From positions 860,018,999 to 860,082,998 of the forward strand of contig NC_056731.1 of NCBI RefSeq assembly GCF_019279795.1: a DNA stretch of 64,000 nucleotides. Direction: 5' to 3'. Shown one piece after another: positions 23,740 through 35,530 of this stretch. Position 1 is the stretch's first letter. Every line of letters begins with the position of its first letter. Origin of the DNA: Protopterus annectens (taxonomy: Eukaryota > Chordata > Ceratodontiformes > Protopteridae). The notes beneath the pieces are model-generated. The model worked only from the letters and a program-made list of their open reading frames with translations. It ran no database searches and was not told the DNA's origin. The position numbers and the translations under genes were made by a program.

Positions 23740-24310
23740 AAAATCTCAAAATGCTCTCGCTCGAAGACCTCCTTAAAATGGAGAACATTGGCAATTGTGC
23801 TGTAACGGAGACCTGGTTCAAGGCAGAAAGCACCCCTGCACTACCAGGCTATAACTCATTCCACACCTTTTGGCCCCAGAACTTGGACCGAAGCTCCAAA
23901 GGTGATGCGCATCTGAGATACTTCAGGTGCAGCTTACATAAGACAGGGATTCAGTCATAGCCTGCTCTAGGTCACCAACCATGTCCCAAGACTCACACTC
24001 CATGTTTCTAAGCACCCTGGAGAATATTAGGGTTCAACCTAACACTCTCATACTGGGCAACTTCAGCTACCCCTTCATTAACTGGGAAAACTACTCATGT
24101 ACCAATACACTTGCCCAACGTTTCCTGGAATTCATTAATTCCAGTACTCTGGACCAGCTCGTTCTTATCCCCACTAAAGGTAGCAACATCCTTGACCTGG
24201 TCTAACATGGGTGACTGTTGCTCTACACCAGTAATCAACACTCCCCCTGGTTAGATCAGACCACAAACTAATCACCTTGGAAATTCACATCCCTCCCACC
24301 TCCCCACAAA
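23740..24310 (+). pseudogene. LINE endonuclease domain
   Basis: APE-like endonuclease of the 23.5-kb LINE. It contains LNARSKISK, CAVTETWFKAESTPALPGY (metal-binding glutamate block ETW), SFHTFWPQ, then after a shift LILGNFSYPFINWE (normally GDFN) and VRSDHKLITLEI (catalytic SDH). The missing aspartate in GNFS and the frameshifts near 23950 and 24205 show that it is dead. The spacing fits the family. Confidence 0.8.
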
Positions 24311-24889
24311 GGTAACCACCATGAAAAACTTCTCCAAAGCTAACTTTGGGCTACTAAAAACAGAGGTGGCTAACTTCACGGCACCCACACAAATGGAGAG
24401 TAGTTGCATGACTGCCGAATCATACACCAGTGCACCGTACGAACACTTGTACAAATGCATGGATCTTGCCATACCCAATAGAACCAAGATGCTCTCCTCC
24501 AAAAAAAGAGCCATTCTGGTTGTCCCCTGCCATAAAGAACCTCTACAACAGAAGGAGGAAACTGATGCGGAATAAGGTAAAGTCCCAAGACTGGAAAAAC
24601 TCCCTTTATCAGCCTTAACAAAAAGTTGAGATCCCTCATCAAATCCTCTAAAGCTAGCTATGAAAACAGAAATGCAGCAGATAGTAAAGACAACCACAAG
24701 GCTTTCTATAGTTATGTAAAGAATCTCCATGGCAATACCCAGATTTGCTCTGAGCTTCTGCACAGTGGTACCTCCTGTACCGAGCCAGCAGATATCGCTA
24801 ATACATTGGCCGACAGATTCATTGCCAACTTTACCCCTGCCCTGCAAAGGACCAATCACAATACCAGCAGATTGCCAGACACCCAGTAT

Positions 24890-26395
24890 TACTGCTGCAC
24901 AGGTTAAAATGGTAATGTCCAAGACCAAGACTACAGCTTCTATGGGACCTGACAATATCCCTGGCTCTGTTCTACATGAACTACAGAGTGAACTGGCACC
25001 TCACCTGTGTGCCCTTTTCAGTCACAGCCTCACCTCAGGCTTTGTCCCGACCAAATGGTGCACTTCTACAGTCATCCCTCTCCACAAGGAGGAGTGACTA
25101 CAGACACGGGGAACTATGGAACGCATCATCATAGACCTAATAAACAAGGATATAGGGAATCTCCAAACTCTGGATCCGACAGAGTTTGGTTTTGTGAATG
25201 GCAGATCATGCCTGCATCAACTTAGTCGACTTCTTTGAGTCAGTCACCAGAGCTGTGGATGAAGGCAAGGTGGTTCATACAGCCGACCTTGATCTGGCCA
25301 AGGCCTTTGATACCATTCCCCACTCAGGAATCATAGGAAAACTCACTAAGCTAGGCATCAACCCCTATATCATTAGGTGGGTTGCAAACTGGCTTACAGA
25401 TATAACCCACAGTGTGAAAGTAGTTGACTCCAAGTCAGACTGCAGACCAGTCATGAGTGGAGTCCCACAGGGTTCGGTCCTGGGTCCTCTCCTGTTTGGT
25501 ATCTACATCTCTGAAGTTCAGGCCAACACGAAGGGACTCTGGCTGACAAAGTTCACAGACGATTGCAAGCTAGCAGCTTTTATTAACTGCCCAAGTGATG
25601 GTGATATCCTACAGAAAGACCTCACTGAGACCAACGACTGGTGTCAGAACCATGGCCTTAAGCTCAATGCCAAAAAATGTTGTCATCCCCCTTGGGAAAA
25701 ACCCAGTTCCCTTGAATTACCACATCGATAGTAGTCCACTGAACACAGAAGGCGTTATAAGAGATCTGGGAACACAGGTTGACAGCAACCTCTCTTTTGA
25801 CCACCACATTACCACTATGATCAGAAAGTCCTTCTATGTGGCACATCTCATTACTAAGAGTTTTGCATCCAGGAAGAAAGAAGTCATTGTCTCCTTCTAC
25901 TCTTCCTTCATTAGGCCAATCATCATTCAGCCATTTGGCATGTACTTCACTAGACACCTGCAACAACTGGAGAGGCCACAAAAGTACCTCAGAAAGAGGA
26001 TCCTAGGCCTTAAACACTTGTCCTGTATGGACAGACTCAAAAAATTCCAGCTATTCTCTGTCTCATATCGCCTACTTAGAGGCGATCTCTGCTTGACTTA
26101 CAGAGCCATTTCTGACCCAGTTCTGTTAGAAATGCTACATCTAAAGAAATCCCAATCCCTCCGCAACACACGCTCCAGAGACCTCAGCCTCATTACCACA
26201 ATCAACAGAACATGCTGGAGGGACAGGTTCATAACCCAGAGATTGCCCATGCTATGGAATAGACTTCCCAGACACGTCAAGGAGAGCACCTCACTGGCCC
26301 TCTTCAAGAGAAATCTTGATGAGTGGATGGGAAATAGAAAGTTCACTCCAGGGATCACTCCAGTGGCTCTACTCGACAAAGGCACTGGGAACTAA
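24890..26395 (+). pseudogene. LINE reverse transcriptase and C-terminal region
   Basis: Blocks in order: TASMGPDNIPGSVLHEL and VIPLHKEE up to 25097; after a shift, DLDLAKAFDTIPHSGII (first catalytic aspartate), SGVPQGSVLGPLLFGIYI and KFTDDCKLAAF at 25552 (FTDD replaces the usual FADD), HGLKLNAKKC. From 25680 the frame changes again and is open to 26395 (about 238 codons). It contains RDLGTQVDSNLSFDHHI, SFYSSFIRPII, then the C-terminal signature YRLLRGDLCLTYRAISDP, INRTCWRDRFITQRLPMLW and FKRNLDEWMGNRKFTP. Two other copies of this C-terminus lie at 2937-3290 and 12269-12775 in the window. Confidence 0.88.
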
Positions 26396-26485
26396 GGTCA
26401 GGTGGCACGATGCCAGGCTAATCCTATGGGCTAGGCTTGTAAAGGCTCCAGGGCCATTAGCCTAGTACACACCTAGGAACCTAAG

Positions 26486-27449
26486 TGGCAGCCAGTTATG
26501 CAATACAGAATCAGTGGGACTGAAGTTGGAAAACAGTAGCTTGTCTAAAATTAACAGATATCTGAATTGATTCACAGCTTGATTGGATCAGATGGTATAT
26601 TTGAAAGTAGTAGTTGAAGTTTTTTTGGGAATACATTCTTTAACTCAGGGACTTTACAGGGGGGGACTTAATATGCAATAGTGTACTGTCTTCGGGTAAA
26701 TAACCCTAAGGGACTGGGGACCTGCAGAATCAATGATTTGTTTTAGTTATGGGTTTGATTGAACAAAGTAAATAAGAAAGATTATTTTCACTTCCACTTC
26801 TGTTGTCTCTGGTTACTTTGTAATTATTCAGTGGCAAAGACTAGACTGCAGGTCGAATTCCTTTGGTAGTCTAATCAGAAGGATCTGCCAGCTGCTGTTG
26901 GTGACGGACTTCACTTTGACCTTAGACTCGTACAAATGGGTTTCCTATTTCAGTCTTTATTAATACAGAATTAAATATAGTTTGAAGTTAGAGTGCATAG
27001 AATATCATTCAAAACAGACCTTTTAAAGAAATAATTTCTGTGGGTCAGCATAAAAAAATGTCTTAATCTGCTGACAGATTTCGTTTGTCTGCTTAACATC
27101 TATGAATTTGGCGAGGCTCTGTCTGTAGTAATACTAAGTCAGAAATGATGTGTTATTGTTTAAACAGTCAATTTTCCTGAAAAAACAAATCCACACTTAT
27201 GCTAAGAATAGAAGAAATTCCACATTTTAGTGAAAACTGAGGCTGCTTCAGGAAAAAAATAGAGAAACTTTACAGCTAAAGACTGCTATTGTAAATGGAT
27301 GCAAAGTACAAATTACTGCAGAATGATATAATGTGAAATGTACTTCTAAGACATATAATTAATTGTGAAAGATTAAATGCATTGAGTTAATCAAATGAAG
27401 TAAATGTTTGTCAGTGGACGCCGGTGTGTCAATAATTATGTAATTTTTA
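26486..27449. other. No gene seen
   Basis: AT-rich, apparently unique sequence without repeats or long frames. Confidence 0.45.
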
Positions 27450-27850
27450 TATGTATATACATTCACCTGGTATTTGTGTTTCAAGCTGTATGCTAGAGTT
27501 GGTTGTGCACATATTTAAAAATGACAGGCTGTAGTTGTAGCTTGAGCAGATCATATGTGAAAGGGGTGCTGATTTGAAAAAAAAAGATAAATCAGCACTG
27601 TGTGGAAAGCTGTATTGATCTGTGATATGACCATCTTGCAGTGGAATGATGTCATGCTAATCAGGTTACCTTTGCCCGTAACCTTGATTTGCATTTGATA
27701 TCCAAGAAACAGTTTGAAATATAACTCTGCTGTTGTTAGTAATCCCAGCTGTGCAGACTATATGTCCCAATGGATGACCTCAGGCCTGTTTGTAGCAGTG
27801 AGTGACTGTAAATGCTTAATCAGAACTTCAAAACCTTGTTTTTGTGTGAC
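27450..27850. promoter_or_regulatory. Candidate conserved regulatory block
   Basis: A non-repetitive stretch whose centre holds an octamer-like ATGCTAAT (27654-27661), an inverted pair GGTTAC (27664-27669) and GTAACC (27678-27683), and an exact octamer ATTTGCAT (27687-27694), all within 41 bases. Octamers are POU-factor sites. The clustering is suggestive only; conservation in other species cannot be judged here. Confidence 0.25.
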
Positions 27851-29197
27851 ATTGTTTTAAGGGTGGGCTGCATCGGGCTAGAAGATGCAAATATATGTCT
27901 AAGCTTCTGCTTGGACACTTATGCATTGTGTTTAATATGCTTATCTATTCATGCCACGGTTCAGTGGATATGATTTGTTAGTCTAATTTCCAAAAGAATT
28001 ATTAGCAGTTTTTTATCCTCTATTCAGTGTGTACTGAGGATTGAATTCATTCCAGTCTGCAGCTGCTGTTTTTTATAAACATTTTAAATAAGTACGCCTT
28101 TGACTACTAGGTCATAGTTGTATTTCACGTTGTATAGTCAGTGACTATTGCAGGCACATCCCCAGATATTATACTGTACTGATACAGACTGAGAAAAGCT
28201 GTACTTAACTAATCAGCACTGCATGAAGTGAGTGGGAAAAGGAAAAGAATTGTAAAGATTAATACACTTTATAGGTGGCATTACACATGTTTTAGGATAG
28301 TGTTATGCTTATATAGTCCTTGATATATGAACCGATTTACAGAGTTTATTACATATAGTTTAAGTTGATTTCCCCCTGCCTATGCAGCTCCTAGTAAACT
28401 ACAGCTTGGGTTATGATATGATTTTACAGTGATTATCATTCAGGAGTTGAGAGAGACTGTTTGCTTGTTGTGACCATCTCTGTCTGAAGTACGTTTGGGT
28501 CAAAAAGTATGCTCTGTAAAAAGGCGCTGAAGTAAAATCACCTGGCTGGCATGAGCTAGTGCACCACTGACTTCTCAGTTTTCACAGAAATGCTGACCAG
28601 TAGGTTGGGCACAAAAGGATTAAAGAAATTGAGACCTCTGTAATCATTTAGTCTCACTGCTGTGAATACATGCTAAGCTAGGATAATGATTGTCCTGGGG
28701 ATCTTTGAGAACAGTGTACAGAGCAGAGTAGAAGGCTTGATGAATGAAGCTGATTGGCTAACAGCCAGCGTTATTTATGACTGGAACATTCCTACACGGA
28801 GAAATGATATGTGCCAGGTCGTACAAAGTCGGTGTTCACAACTGCTTGATTAGACAGAGTAAGTCTGACTTAATGCCACTGACTAGATGACCAGGCCTTG
28901 TTTTGCCTGCCAACCTGTAGATGTTCCAAGTATATGGGCTGTAAAATTTTTTTGACTGACTGATTTTAGCTGCTGCTGCTGCTGCTGTATGGAGTTTTTT
29001 AATGCACTGAGTCAGCACTTTCATTTGTTGGCTGTACCATGGACATTTCTTTGCCTGGTGCTTTTGGAAAGTAGTGTACTGAGTGCCTATGGTATCGGGC
29101 CACTTCACATATTTATATTCTAAGACCAAAAGCTGTTGATATGTCTAGATATGTTAAGTTGCTACTGAACAAAGATAGTTTGTTTTAAATTAATGTA
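27851..29197. other. No gene seen
   Basis: No recognisable frame or transposon. A (GCT)6 run is at 28972-28987. Confidence 0.45.
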
Positions 29198-29474
29198 GGC
29201 CACGGCGGTGCAGTGGTTAGCATTGTCACCTCACAGCAAGAGGTTCTCCGGTTCGATTCTCTGCTGGAGCACCTTCTGTGTGGAGTCTGCTTGTCCTTCC
29301 CACGGTCAAATGATGTTTAAAGACATGCAGGTAGGTGTGTGCATGAATGGGTGTGCCTTCTTTGAAGATTGGATGTCGGGCTGGCACCTCGGCACTGTAA
29401 AAATCCACTGCCAATCATCAGCGGATCGGAGCTCCACTGTGGCGGCCCCTAAAAAGGAAAGGCCGAAAGACATT
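29198..29474 (+). mobile_element. tRNA-derived SINE, long type
   Basis: The head GTGCAGTGGTTAGCATTGTC is followed by CACAGCAAGAGG and a perfect B box-like GGTTCGATTCT. The body continues with TTCTGTGTGGAGTCTG and AAAGACATGCAG. The 3' end carries CACTGTGGCGGCCCCTAA and GGCCGAAAGACA. Other copies lie at 53.17, 55.78 and 56.94 kb. Confidence 0.9.
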
Positions 29475-29599
29475 AGTAACAGTTGTACTCCTCTGTAGAA
29501 ATTGAGTATAATACACAAATCTAATTCCTTACAGTCAGTAAAATTAAGAAATTTGTATGACTGTGAAGAATATTGACTGAGTTTGAGTTGTTGTGTTTA

Positions 29600-29601
<2 letters not shown>

Positions 29602-29678
<77 letters not shown>

Positions 29679-29690
29679 TATACATACATA
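29602..29690. repeat. (TA)n(CA)n microsatellite
   Basis: A TA array (about 29603-29656) joined to a CA array (29657-29680) and a short TACATA tail. Confidence 0.95.
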
Positions 29691-31290
29691 CAAAAAGTAA
29701 GCCAACACTGGTGGTGTAGCGGGGCACAGCCCTAACTACATCACAGACCCCCTGTGTTTATTTAGTAGCTTGGGCAGTTCTTAGTGCAGAGAAGGGAGGA
29801 TGAGCAGGTGTGATGTGGAGACAAAAGCTGCTACAATCCCTTGTAGGGAGGAGGTGTTACACAGAGTTACCTGGGGGGGTGGGTTTTGTCTCACCAAGTC
29901 TAAGTGTACTGGAGCAGATGCTCACATAAGGAAAGGCTTTGTGGATCACCTTGTAAAGCAAGTAATCCATTTCCCCACTCAGGAGGTGATGCTTGATCTA
30001 TAGGAATGCCTTCAGTTGCTAGAATGCTGTATGACATTTCAGTGGATGGCTCTCGAAATCTATAGTACTGCATTTGTTCCTCATATGGGAAAACAAAGCA
30101 GCTGAGTCTGATAAGGGAGAGCTTCATGGTCAGCAGGCACAGCACCAAAAAGCAAGTCGAAAGGGGGGAAAAGTGAAGGCTAAAAATTGATATAGTGGTC
30201 TATCATAAAGTTGTATTTATCAAGGTGACATGGAGTGAGGATTCTAATCACTTTACAGGTTTGGCACAACATTAAAGTAACATGTGGTAGCATTCCTTTT
30301 ATTATGTGTCATAACACAAAAGTAATACTGACTCACCTTATGACAGCAAGTATTCCACAGCTGCTGTAACCATCAAACACTGTTAGCTGACATAACAGTC
30401 AAGCAATTCTGAGCCAGGTTTACCCAACAAACTGCATAGGTCTGTCATAAAAATATGTCTCGAGGAGTACAAGGAAGAGGCAGAAAACACTTTATTCAAT
30501 CCTGATGAAAAAATAGTGATGGTCTTATAGTTCTCTTCATAAAAATGAAGGTGGAGTTCATTTTTTAAACTAGTCAAAAATACCAGCATTGTTGTAAACA
30601 ATGTACTGACCATATTTAGGAAATCTAGATTAATTTTAAGTTATCGCATACAAATGCATTTGGTAGAGTTATTCATCTGCACATTCCCTAGCAGTAATAC
30701 ACATATTGCTATGACCAATCCTTATTTATTTTTACAGAGCTAAAGTAGTGTAAGAATGTTTTAGTAAATATGCACTGTAGACTTTTCTGTGAAAAATTCG
30801 ATCTGGAAAGAAGCGGTTAATCAGTCATAACAGCAGGACTAATTTCAAAGAAGCTATGACTGCTCAACAGATAAAATGTTTTCATGCTGCTTATCATTAT
30901 CCAGTATCCCATTAACCACTTGTACCACTTCTTTCCTTGTCTTCCTTTCTATGCTTTCACTTAGGTGGAAAAAACAGTCCCAGCTTGTTTTAGGGATTTT
31001 TGTCAACAATTTCCTATGATGGTAAGGAAGAAACTTTTCTTTTTTTCCTTCTGCCTTTCATCATTATAAACCTATTTCTTATTGAAGTTTTGATCATTTT
31101 TTTCTGATATTTTCCATCATAAAAACAAACTCTGATTTTTTTTCAGGCCTTAGCCCAGCTATCTTATTATAAGATGTTAGAACAATCATTCAACAAGTGT
31201 TATTTGTGTTTAAAGGGCACATAATAATAACAAATGCCCTGTTTGTCATGAATTTAACTAAATGACATGAAAAATAGGAGGCAACAACTT
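29691..31290. other. No gene seen
   Basis: No frame over 90 codons, and none resembles a known family. Confidence 0.45.
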
Positions 31291-31299
31291 AAAGCTTTA

Positions 31300-32600
31300 T
31301 CCTGTACATCAGTCATTGACTAGCAAGGACTGTTGTGAGCAATATGGCTGTTCCACCCCTAAGCCACTTTCTATTTCCACTTCTTCTGCTGGATCGGGAG
31401 TTACTTTCTGTGTTTTATTAAAGAGGAATTCTGCTTTATGTGTTGGTCATCAGGTGTTCCCTGTAGTAATGGCTGAATTGTTGACTAAAATTATAGTTGC
31501 AACCACTGGTTCTTTGCCACAGAATGTTACATTACCTGGTATAGTGGTTGTTGTGGAGTCTTCTGGCAGAGGTCCTTCCCCTGTCTTAGCCAAATGTAAG
31601 CTAACTACACCTAGATCTGTCCCCTCTCTTGCTGCGTCATAAACTATAATGGGCTGACAGAGTACATGCTAAAGGCATAGGGTAGATGCTCTGGTACCCT
31701 TTCCCATATGCCTGTAGTAAGATGCAGGGACTTTGTCCCTTCTTTTTCTCCACATCCCACTGCTTTTTTGATATCATCTCTGTTGCCTGTCTTTTTCCAT
31801 CTGATATTCACCATATGGTTCCTGGCTTAATTTTGATGTGATATGGCATGGTGTCATTGCTTCTGGCATTTTCTTTGATGTTAATACAGCTCCTGTCATT
31901 CCTGCTAATGCTACTTACTGATGGCTTTGGTAATTAAATCCAGTGATGATGTTTGCCTTTTGTTTTTGCAATGGTATTGATGTCATGTTGTCTAGCATCA
32001 AGGCATTTGGTGTCAGTAGTGTCAGTACTGTTGCAGTTTCCATTGTCATCTCCTGGTTTCAGCCAAACTGCCAGTGCTGCCATGCCCTTGATCCATTTGA
32101 CATTGTAAACTCCACCTTTGTGCTGACATTAGTGCCACTTGATGCTCCTACCACTGGGCTTTCAACCTTCCAGTTTTTCAAATCCCCAGCAGGACAGAGA
32201 GATTTTGGTTCCTCTGGATCCTTCCTATTGTTGGTCCTCCATTAAGTGAATCTGTTTGTCCTGTGAATCTCCCCAAAGAGGCACATGAAAGACCTGCATA
32301 AAAGTAAGCAGCTAGATTGCTCCATGGATTCCTCTAAGTTGGATCAGGATGAGAAGAAAGATGCCATCTCCCCCTAAAGACCCCAAGTTTAATGAGTATT
32401 TAGAGATAAAGTTGGGAGAGTGGATTGGCCTACTGTCCCTATACCCTTCCCACAGAGGAGGCTCCAGAAGGCTTGTAGTTCTATCCCGTAATCATCTTTT
32501 GGTGGATATCTTAAAAGATGCTGCCAAAAATTGTATAGAAAAATCATGAAACAATGGCCCAGATCCTAAGAAGGTTAACTGCATTTTCTAGCTTTCTAAA
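31300..32600 (+). pseudogene. Decayed coding-like sequence, possibly retroelement gag
   Basis: Three successive plus-strand frames (31316-31642, 31943-32245, 32349-32549) are separated by stops and shifts. The first is serine-, valine- and proline-rich and ends KCKLTTPRSVPSL. The last is charged (PPKDPKFNEYLEIKLGEWI, then DILKDAAKNCIEKS). Composition changes in the way a serine/proline-rich gag linker followed by a helical domain would, and it recalls the DIRS gag at 6868-9040. I do not recognise a definite family, and host origin is not excluded. Confidence 0.25.
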
Positions 32601-32921
32601 GAATGGGCATTTTAGGGTGGTATTCTCAGATCTGATATGTTGATATGTGGCCCTTAGAAACGCTGTTACACCCTGGAGACCGGCTGTACATCCACCAAAG
32701 GAGTCCAGATCAATGGATGGGTTTTGGAAGAGTTAATTTGCATCTACTGCATTTACTGCTTAACTATGCAACATGTGATGGATTTCAAGTGAGATGAAAT
32801 GATTGAAAGGCACCAGAGGTACTTGCTGCTAATTGACTGCAGAATGCAACCCCATATATATTTATATATTTTTACATGAATGCATGTAATCTTTGTATTT
32901 TTATAAGCTGTAGTAGCCTAC

Positions 32922-32983
<62 letters not shown>
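32922..32983. repeat. (TA)n microsatellite
   Basis: About 30 TA repeats, ending exactly at the left terminus of the next TIR element. Confidence 0.95.
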
Positions 32984-32985
<2 letters not shown>

Positions 32986-33448
32986 TTCTATTGTGTAGAG
33001 TCAAACTAATTTAATGTCGAATTGAAAACACCACCAAAAAAACTTGAACCTACACGGTCCCAAAAACAAAACATATCGAATGAAATGTAACATCAAAAAA
33101 GGAAAAATGTTTCCTCTCCCAGTGTTAACTCTAAAACCCCCATAACACTAGCTTCAAATTTGCCTGTATAGTGGCAGTGTTACATGAAGGTTTTTATGAA
33201 GGTAAGGTGTGGGGTTAGGATTGATGGAAGGGTTAGCATTAGGATTAGGGTTAGTACCCATTACTAAAGAGAGCAAGAGGGCTAGTGTTATGTGGGGTTT
33301 TCTTGTGAAGGTCGGGATAGGAAATAATTTTCCTTTCTTGATCGTTTGTGTGTTTGATGTTTAGGGCGTTCTGTTTTCTGTATATTTAAAATTCTTAATG
33401 GTGTTTTTTAACCATGAAATTAAAAATGTTCGATCATATGGAAGACAG

Positions 33449-33453
<5 letters not shown>
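32984..33453. mobile_element. TIR element between two TA arrays
   Basis: About 470 bases. The left end (from GGTTCTATTGTGTAG) and the inverted right end (from AGCTGTCTTCCATATG) align through AATTTAAT/TTTTTAAT and an AAAACACC block over roughly 50 bases, with mismatches. No coding capacity. TA arrays touch both ends. A short TTAGGG-like pair inside (33240-33256) is not telomeric. Confidence 0.5.

Positions 33454-33512
<59 letters not shown>
33454..33512. repeat. (TA)n microsatellite
   Basis: About 25 TA repeats between two TIR elements. Confidence 0.95.
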
Positions 33513-33513
<1 letters not shown>

Positions 33514-33809
33514 AACACTTTATAATCCCGAAATAGTGAAATGTCGAATTTCAGTATCTCGAGACTGTAAAGTCGAAATTTGAAAATAGCAAAAGTGCAT
33601 AATCATGAATTTGAATGTCTTGAATTCGTGGTTATGGCTTTATGCTACGTAATCTCTGGGATTATTTGTGGATGGTGTACGGTGCTGTTTGTGGGTTTAG
33701 GTATTATGTCAGATAAGTGAGTGTTTTGTAAGGGTTTTGGGTGGGAGTTTGAGTGTATGTGAGTGTGCTGATATGTGTGATGTGTGTGTGAAGGACTGTA
33801 GAATGTGTA

Positions 33810-33891
<82 letters not shown>

Positions 33892-34189
33892 TTTTTACTG
33901 TTTGTGTGCTGTCGGAGTTAGTATATATAAGTGGGGGAGTGGTGGGGGGGGCTTGCCTTCTCTGCTTATTTATGTTGTAGGTTTGTGGATGTGTGTTATT
34001 TTGTTTGTTTATGTTATGGTGTGGGTGTTGTGGTATATGTGTGGTGTAGTGTGTGCTGTGTTTTAGGTGTTTTGAATTTCGTGGTTTTGGGCTTCGCTGT
34101 CTTGGTGTTTTGGTGTTGTATGGATTCGATTTCATCGTCTCGAAAAACTGAAATTCGAGATTTCAGTACTTCGAGATTATAAAGTGAAT

Positions 34190-34190
<1 letters not shown>
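33513..34190. mobile_element. Non-autonomous TIR element with about 65-bp inverted ends
   Basis: The left end (CACTTTATAATC, then CGAATTTCAGT and CTCGAGAC) is the inverse of the right end at about 34125-34187, with few mismatches over about 65 bases. The length is about 675 bases including an internal (GT)n array at 33812-33884. No transposase. TA arrays adjoin both ends, consistent with TA target duplication, although the dinucleotide context hides the exact duplication. Confidence 0.75.
33812..33884. repeat. (GT)n microsatellite inside the TIR element
   Basis: About 36 GT repeats with one A interruption. Confidence 0.95.
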
Positions 34191-34191
<1 letters not shown>

Positions 34192-34268
<77 letters not shown>

Positions 34269-34315
34269 TAGATACACGCACATATATTTATGTGAGTGTG
34301 TGTGATAGATACACA

Positions 34316-34384
<69 letters not shown>
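34192..34384. repeat. (TA)n then (GT)n microsatellite
   Basis: TA array 34192-34264, a short mixed spacer, then a GT array 34316-34384. Confidence 0.95.
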
Positions 34385-34386
<2 letters not shown>

Positions 34387-35440
34387 TTGGCTGTGGGAAG
34401 TCAGGTGACTCTCTAACCTGATGAACTGCAACATACAGGCATAAATCTTTTTAATGTGTCTTCATTTTATGTGGCTATCATACCTTTCAAGTGTACTTCA
34501 TTATAATGTTCCTCATTTTTAGTTCTAAGAAGTCCTTGTTCCTCACTATTTCAGATTGACAGAGGCTGTTACACATTTAGTCTTAAGAATTTTTTTAAGT
34601 AATATCCATGACATTTATATAAATAATAATCTTAACTATCCTGTGAACTTCCTAGTTGAAGTTGTTAGCAAGCTATTTTTAAATGTTACACATTTTGTCC
34701 ATTTGTTCCTCTTTATGGCAAGTGGTTTCTGCATTTTGAAGATGGAAGGTTGACAGCTATGATGGCTATTTTCATATACCTCGCATTGTTTTTATTTCAC
34801 TCTTTCTTACAGACGATCATTGTAGTTTGTCCTTGCAGAGCTGAAGTCTCCTGAAGTGTTCTGTCTTTGCCACTGATATGTCTTCTGGAGGCAGAAGCAG
34901 TAGGTAGTTAACTTTTTTATTTTCTACTGGGTGACAGTTGCATTATCCGTATCATCACATCATCCATCTGTTAAAATGCTCCAACTATGCATGGTTGTTG
35001 ATATGCTGTTGGGGTGCTTTAAAAGATGTGCAGCAACTACTTTCTTTATAGCTGAAGTAGGAGTGTTGTGTATCTTACACCACGTATTACATTTAAAGCA
35101 GCATCTTCACTGTAAAAGTGTGAAGATGTGGACCCTGGGAGTATACCCTGGAATATCGGGAACTTCTTTGGCAAGTTAAGTTGGATGCCAGTGAAAATAA
35201 TGGATTAAATGATGCTATTTCAATATCTAGTTTGTTAAACTTAAGAGCAGCTAAGTTATAATGAACGTTTATTTTTAATGTTTTAACTCTTTTATAATTT
35301 TTTTATGTTTACCCACAAGTTTTATCAACTTTTTGGTGAATGCACATTGTTAATTGATGTATTTGAATTTTTAATATTTCATTGTTACTGATTGGTGGTT
35401 TTTACTGGGAACATACTATATATAATTAAGTTGCCTTACT
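34385..35440. other. No gene seen
   Basis: AT-rich with short chance frames only. Confidence 0.45.
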
Positions 35441-35530
35441 GATCATTAGTTCTGACGAATTCCCAGAGAAAAGGGACAAAAGCACTCAACTTTGTATGTT
35501 TATTAAAGGATTTTAACTTTTATCTTACAC
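35441..35530 (+). ncRNA. Hammerhead-like motif, retroelement 3' tail
   Basis: CTGACGA at 35452-35458 is followed by a short hairpin (TCCC, then GGGA) and ACAAAAGC, close to the hammerhead ribozyme order CUGANGA, stem II, GAAA with one base changed. A TATTAAAGGATTTTAA stretch follows. Penelope-like elements carry hammerheads in their terminal repeats. A one-base loss in the second core block suggests this copy is inactive. Confidence 0.3.

Larger units (their letters stand above)
23530..26485 (+). mobile_element. LINE (CR1/L2 group), nearly full endonuclease-to-tail copy
   Basis: Begins with sequence just upstream of the endonuclease (FARDGLYLSPLGF) and runs through endonuclease, reverse transcriptase and C-terminus to a 3' tail with GGGCTAGGCTTGTAAAGGC and CATTAGCCTAGTAC. 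The tail is shared with the SINE at 2181-2332 and the LINE ends at 2866 and 12151. Multiple frameshifts inactivate it. No target duplication was identified. Confidence 0.88.

Noticed and set aside
24272..24955. 227-codon minus-strand frame
   Set aside because: It is the antisense shadow of the plus-strand LINE, whose catalytic motifs are on the other strand.
28972..28987. GCT repeat as a polyalanine or polyglutamine exon
   Set aside because: Only about six units, in a frame without other gene signals.
33238..33258. TTAGGG-like sequence as an interstitial telomere
   Set aside because: Only two irregular units are present inside a TIR element.
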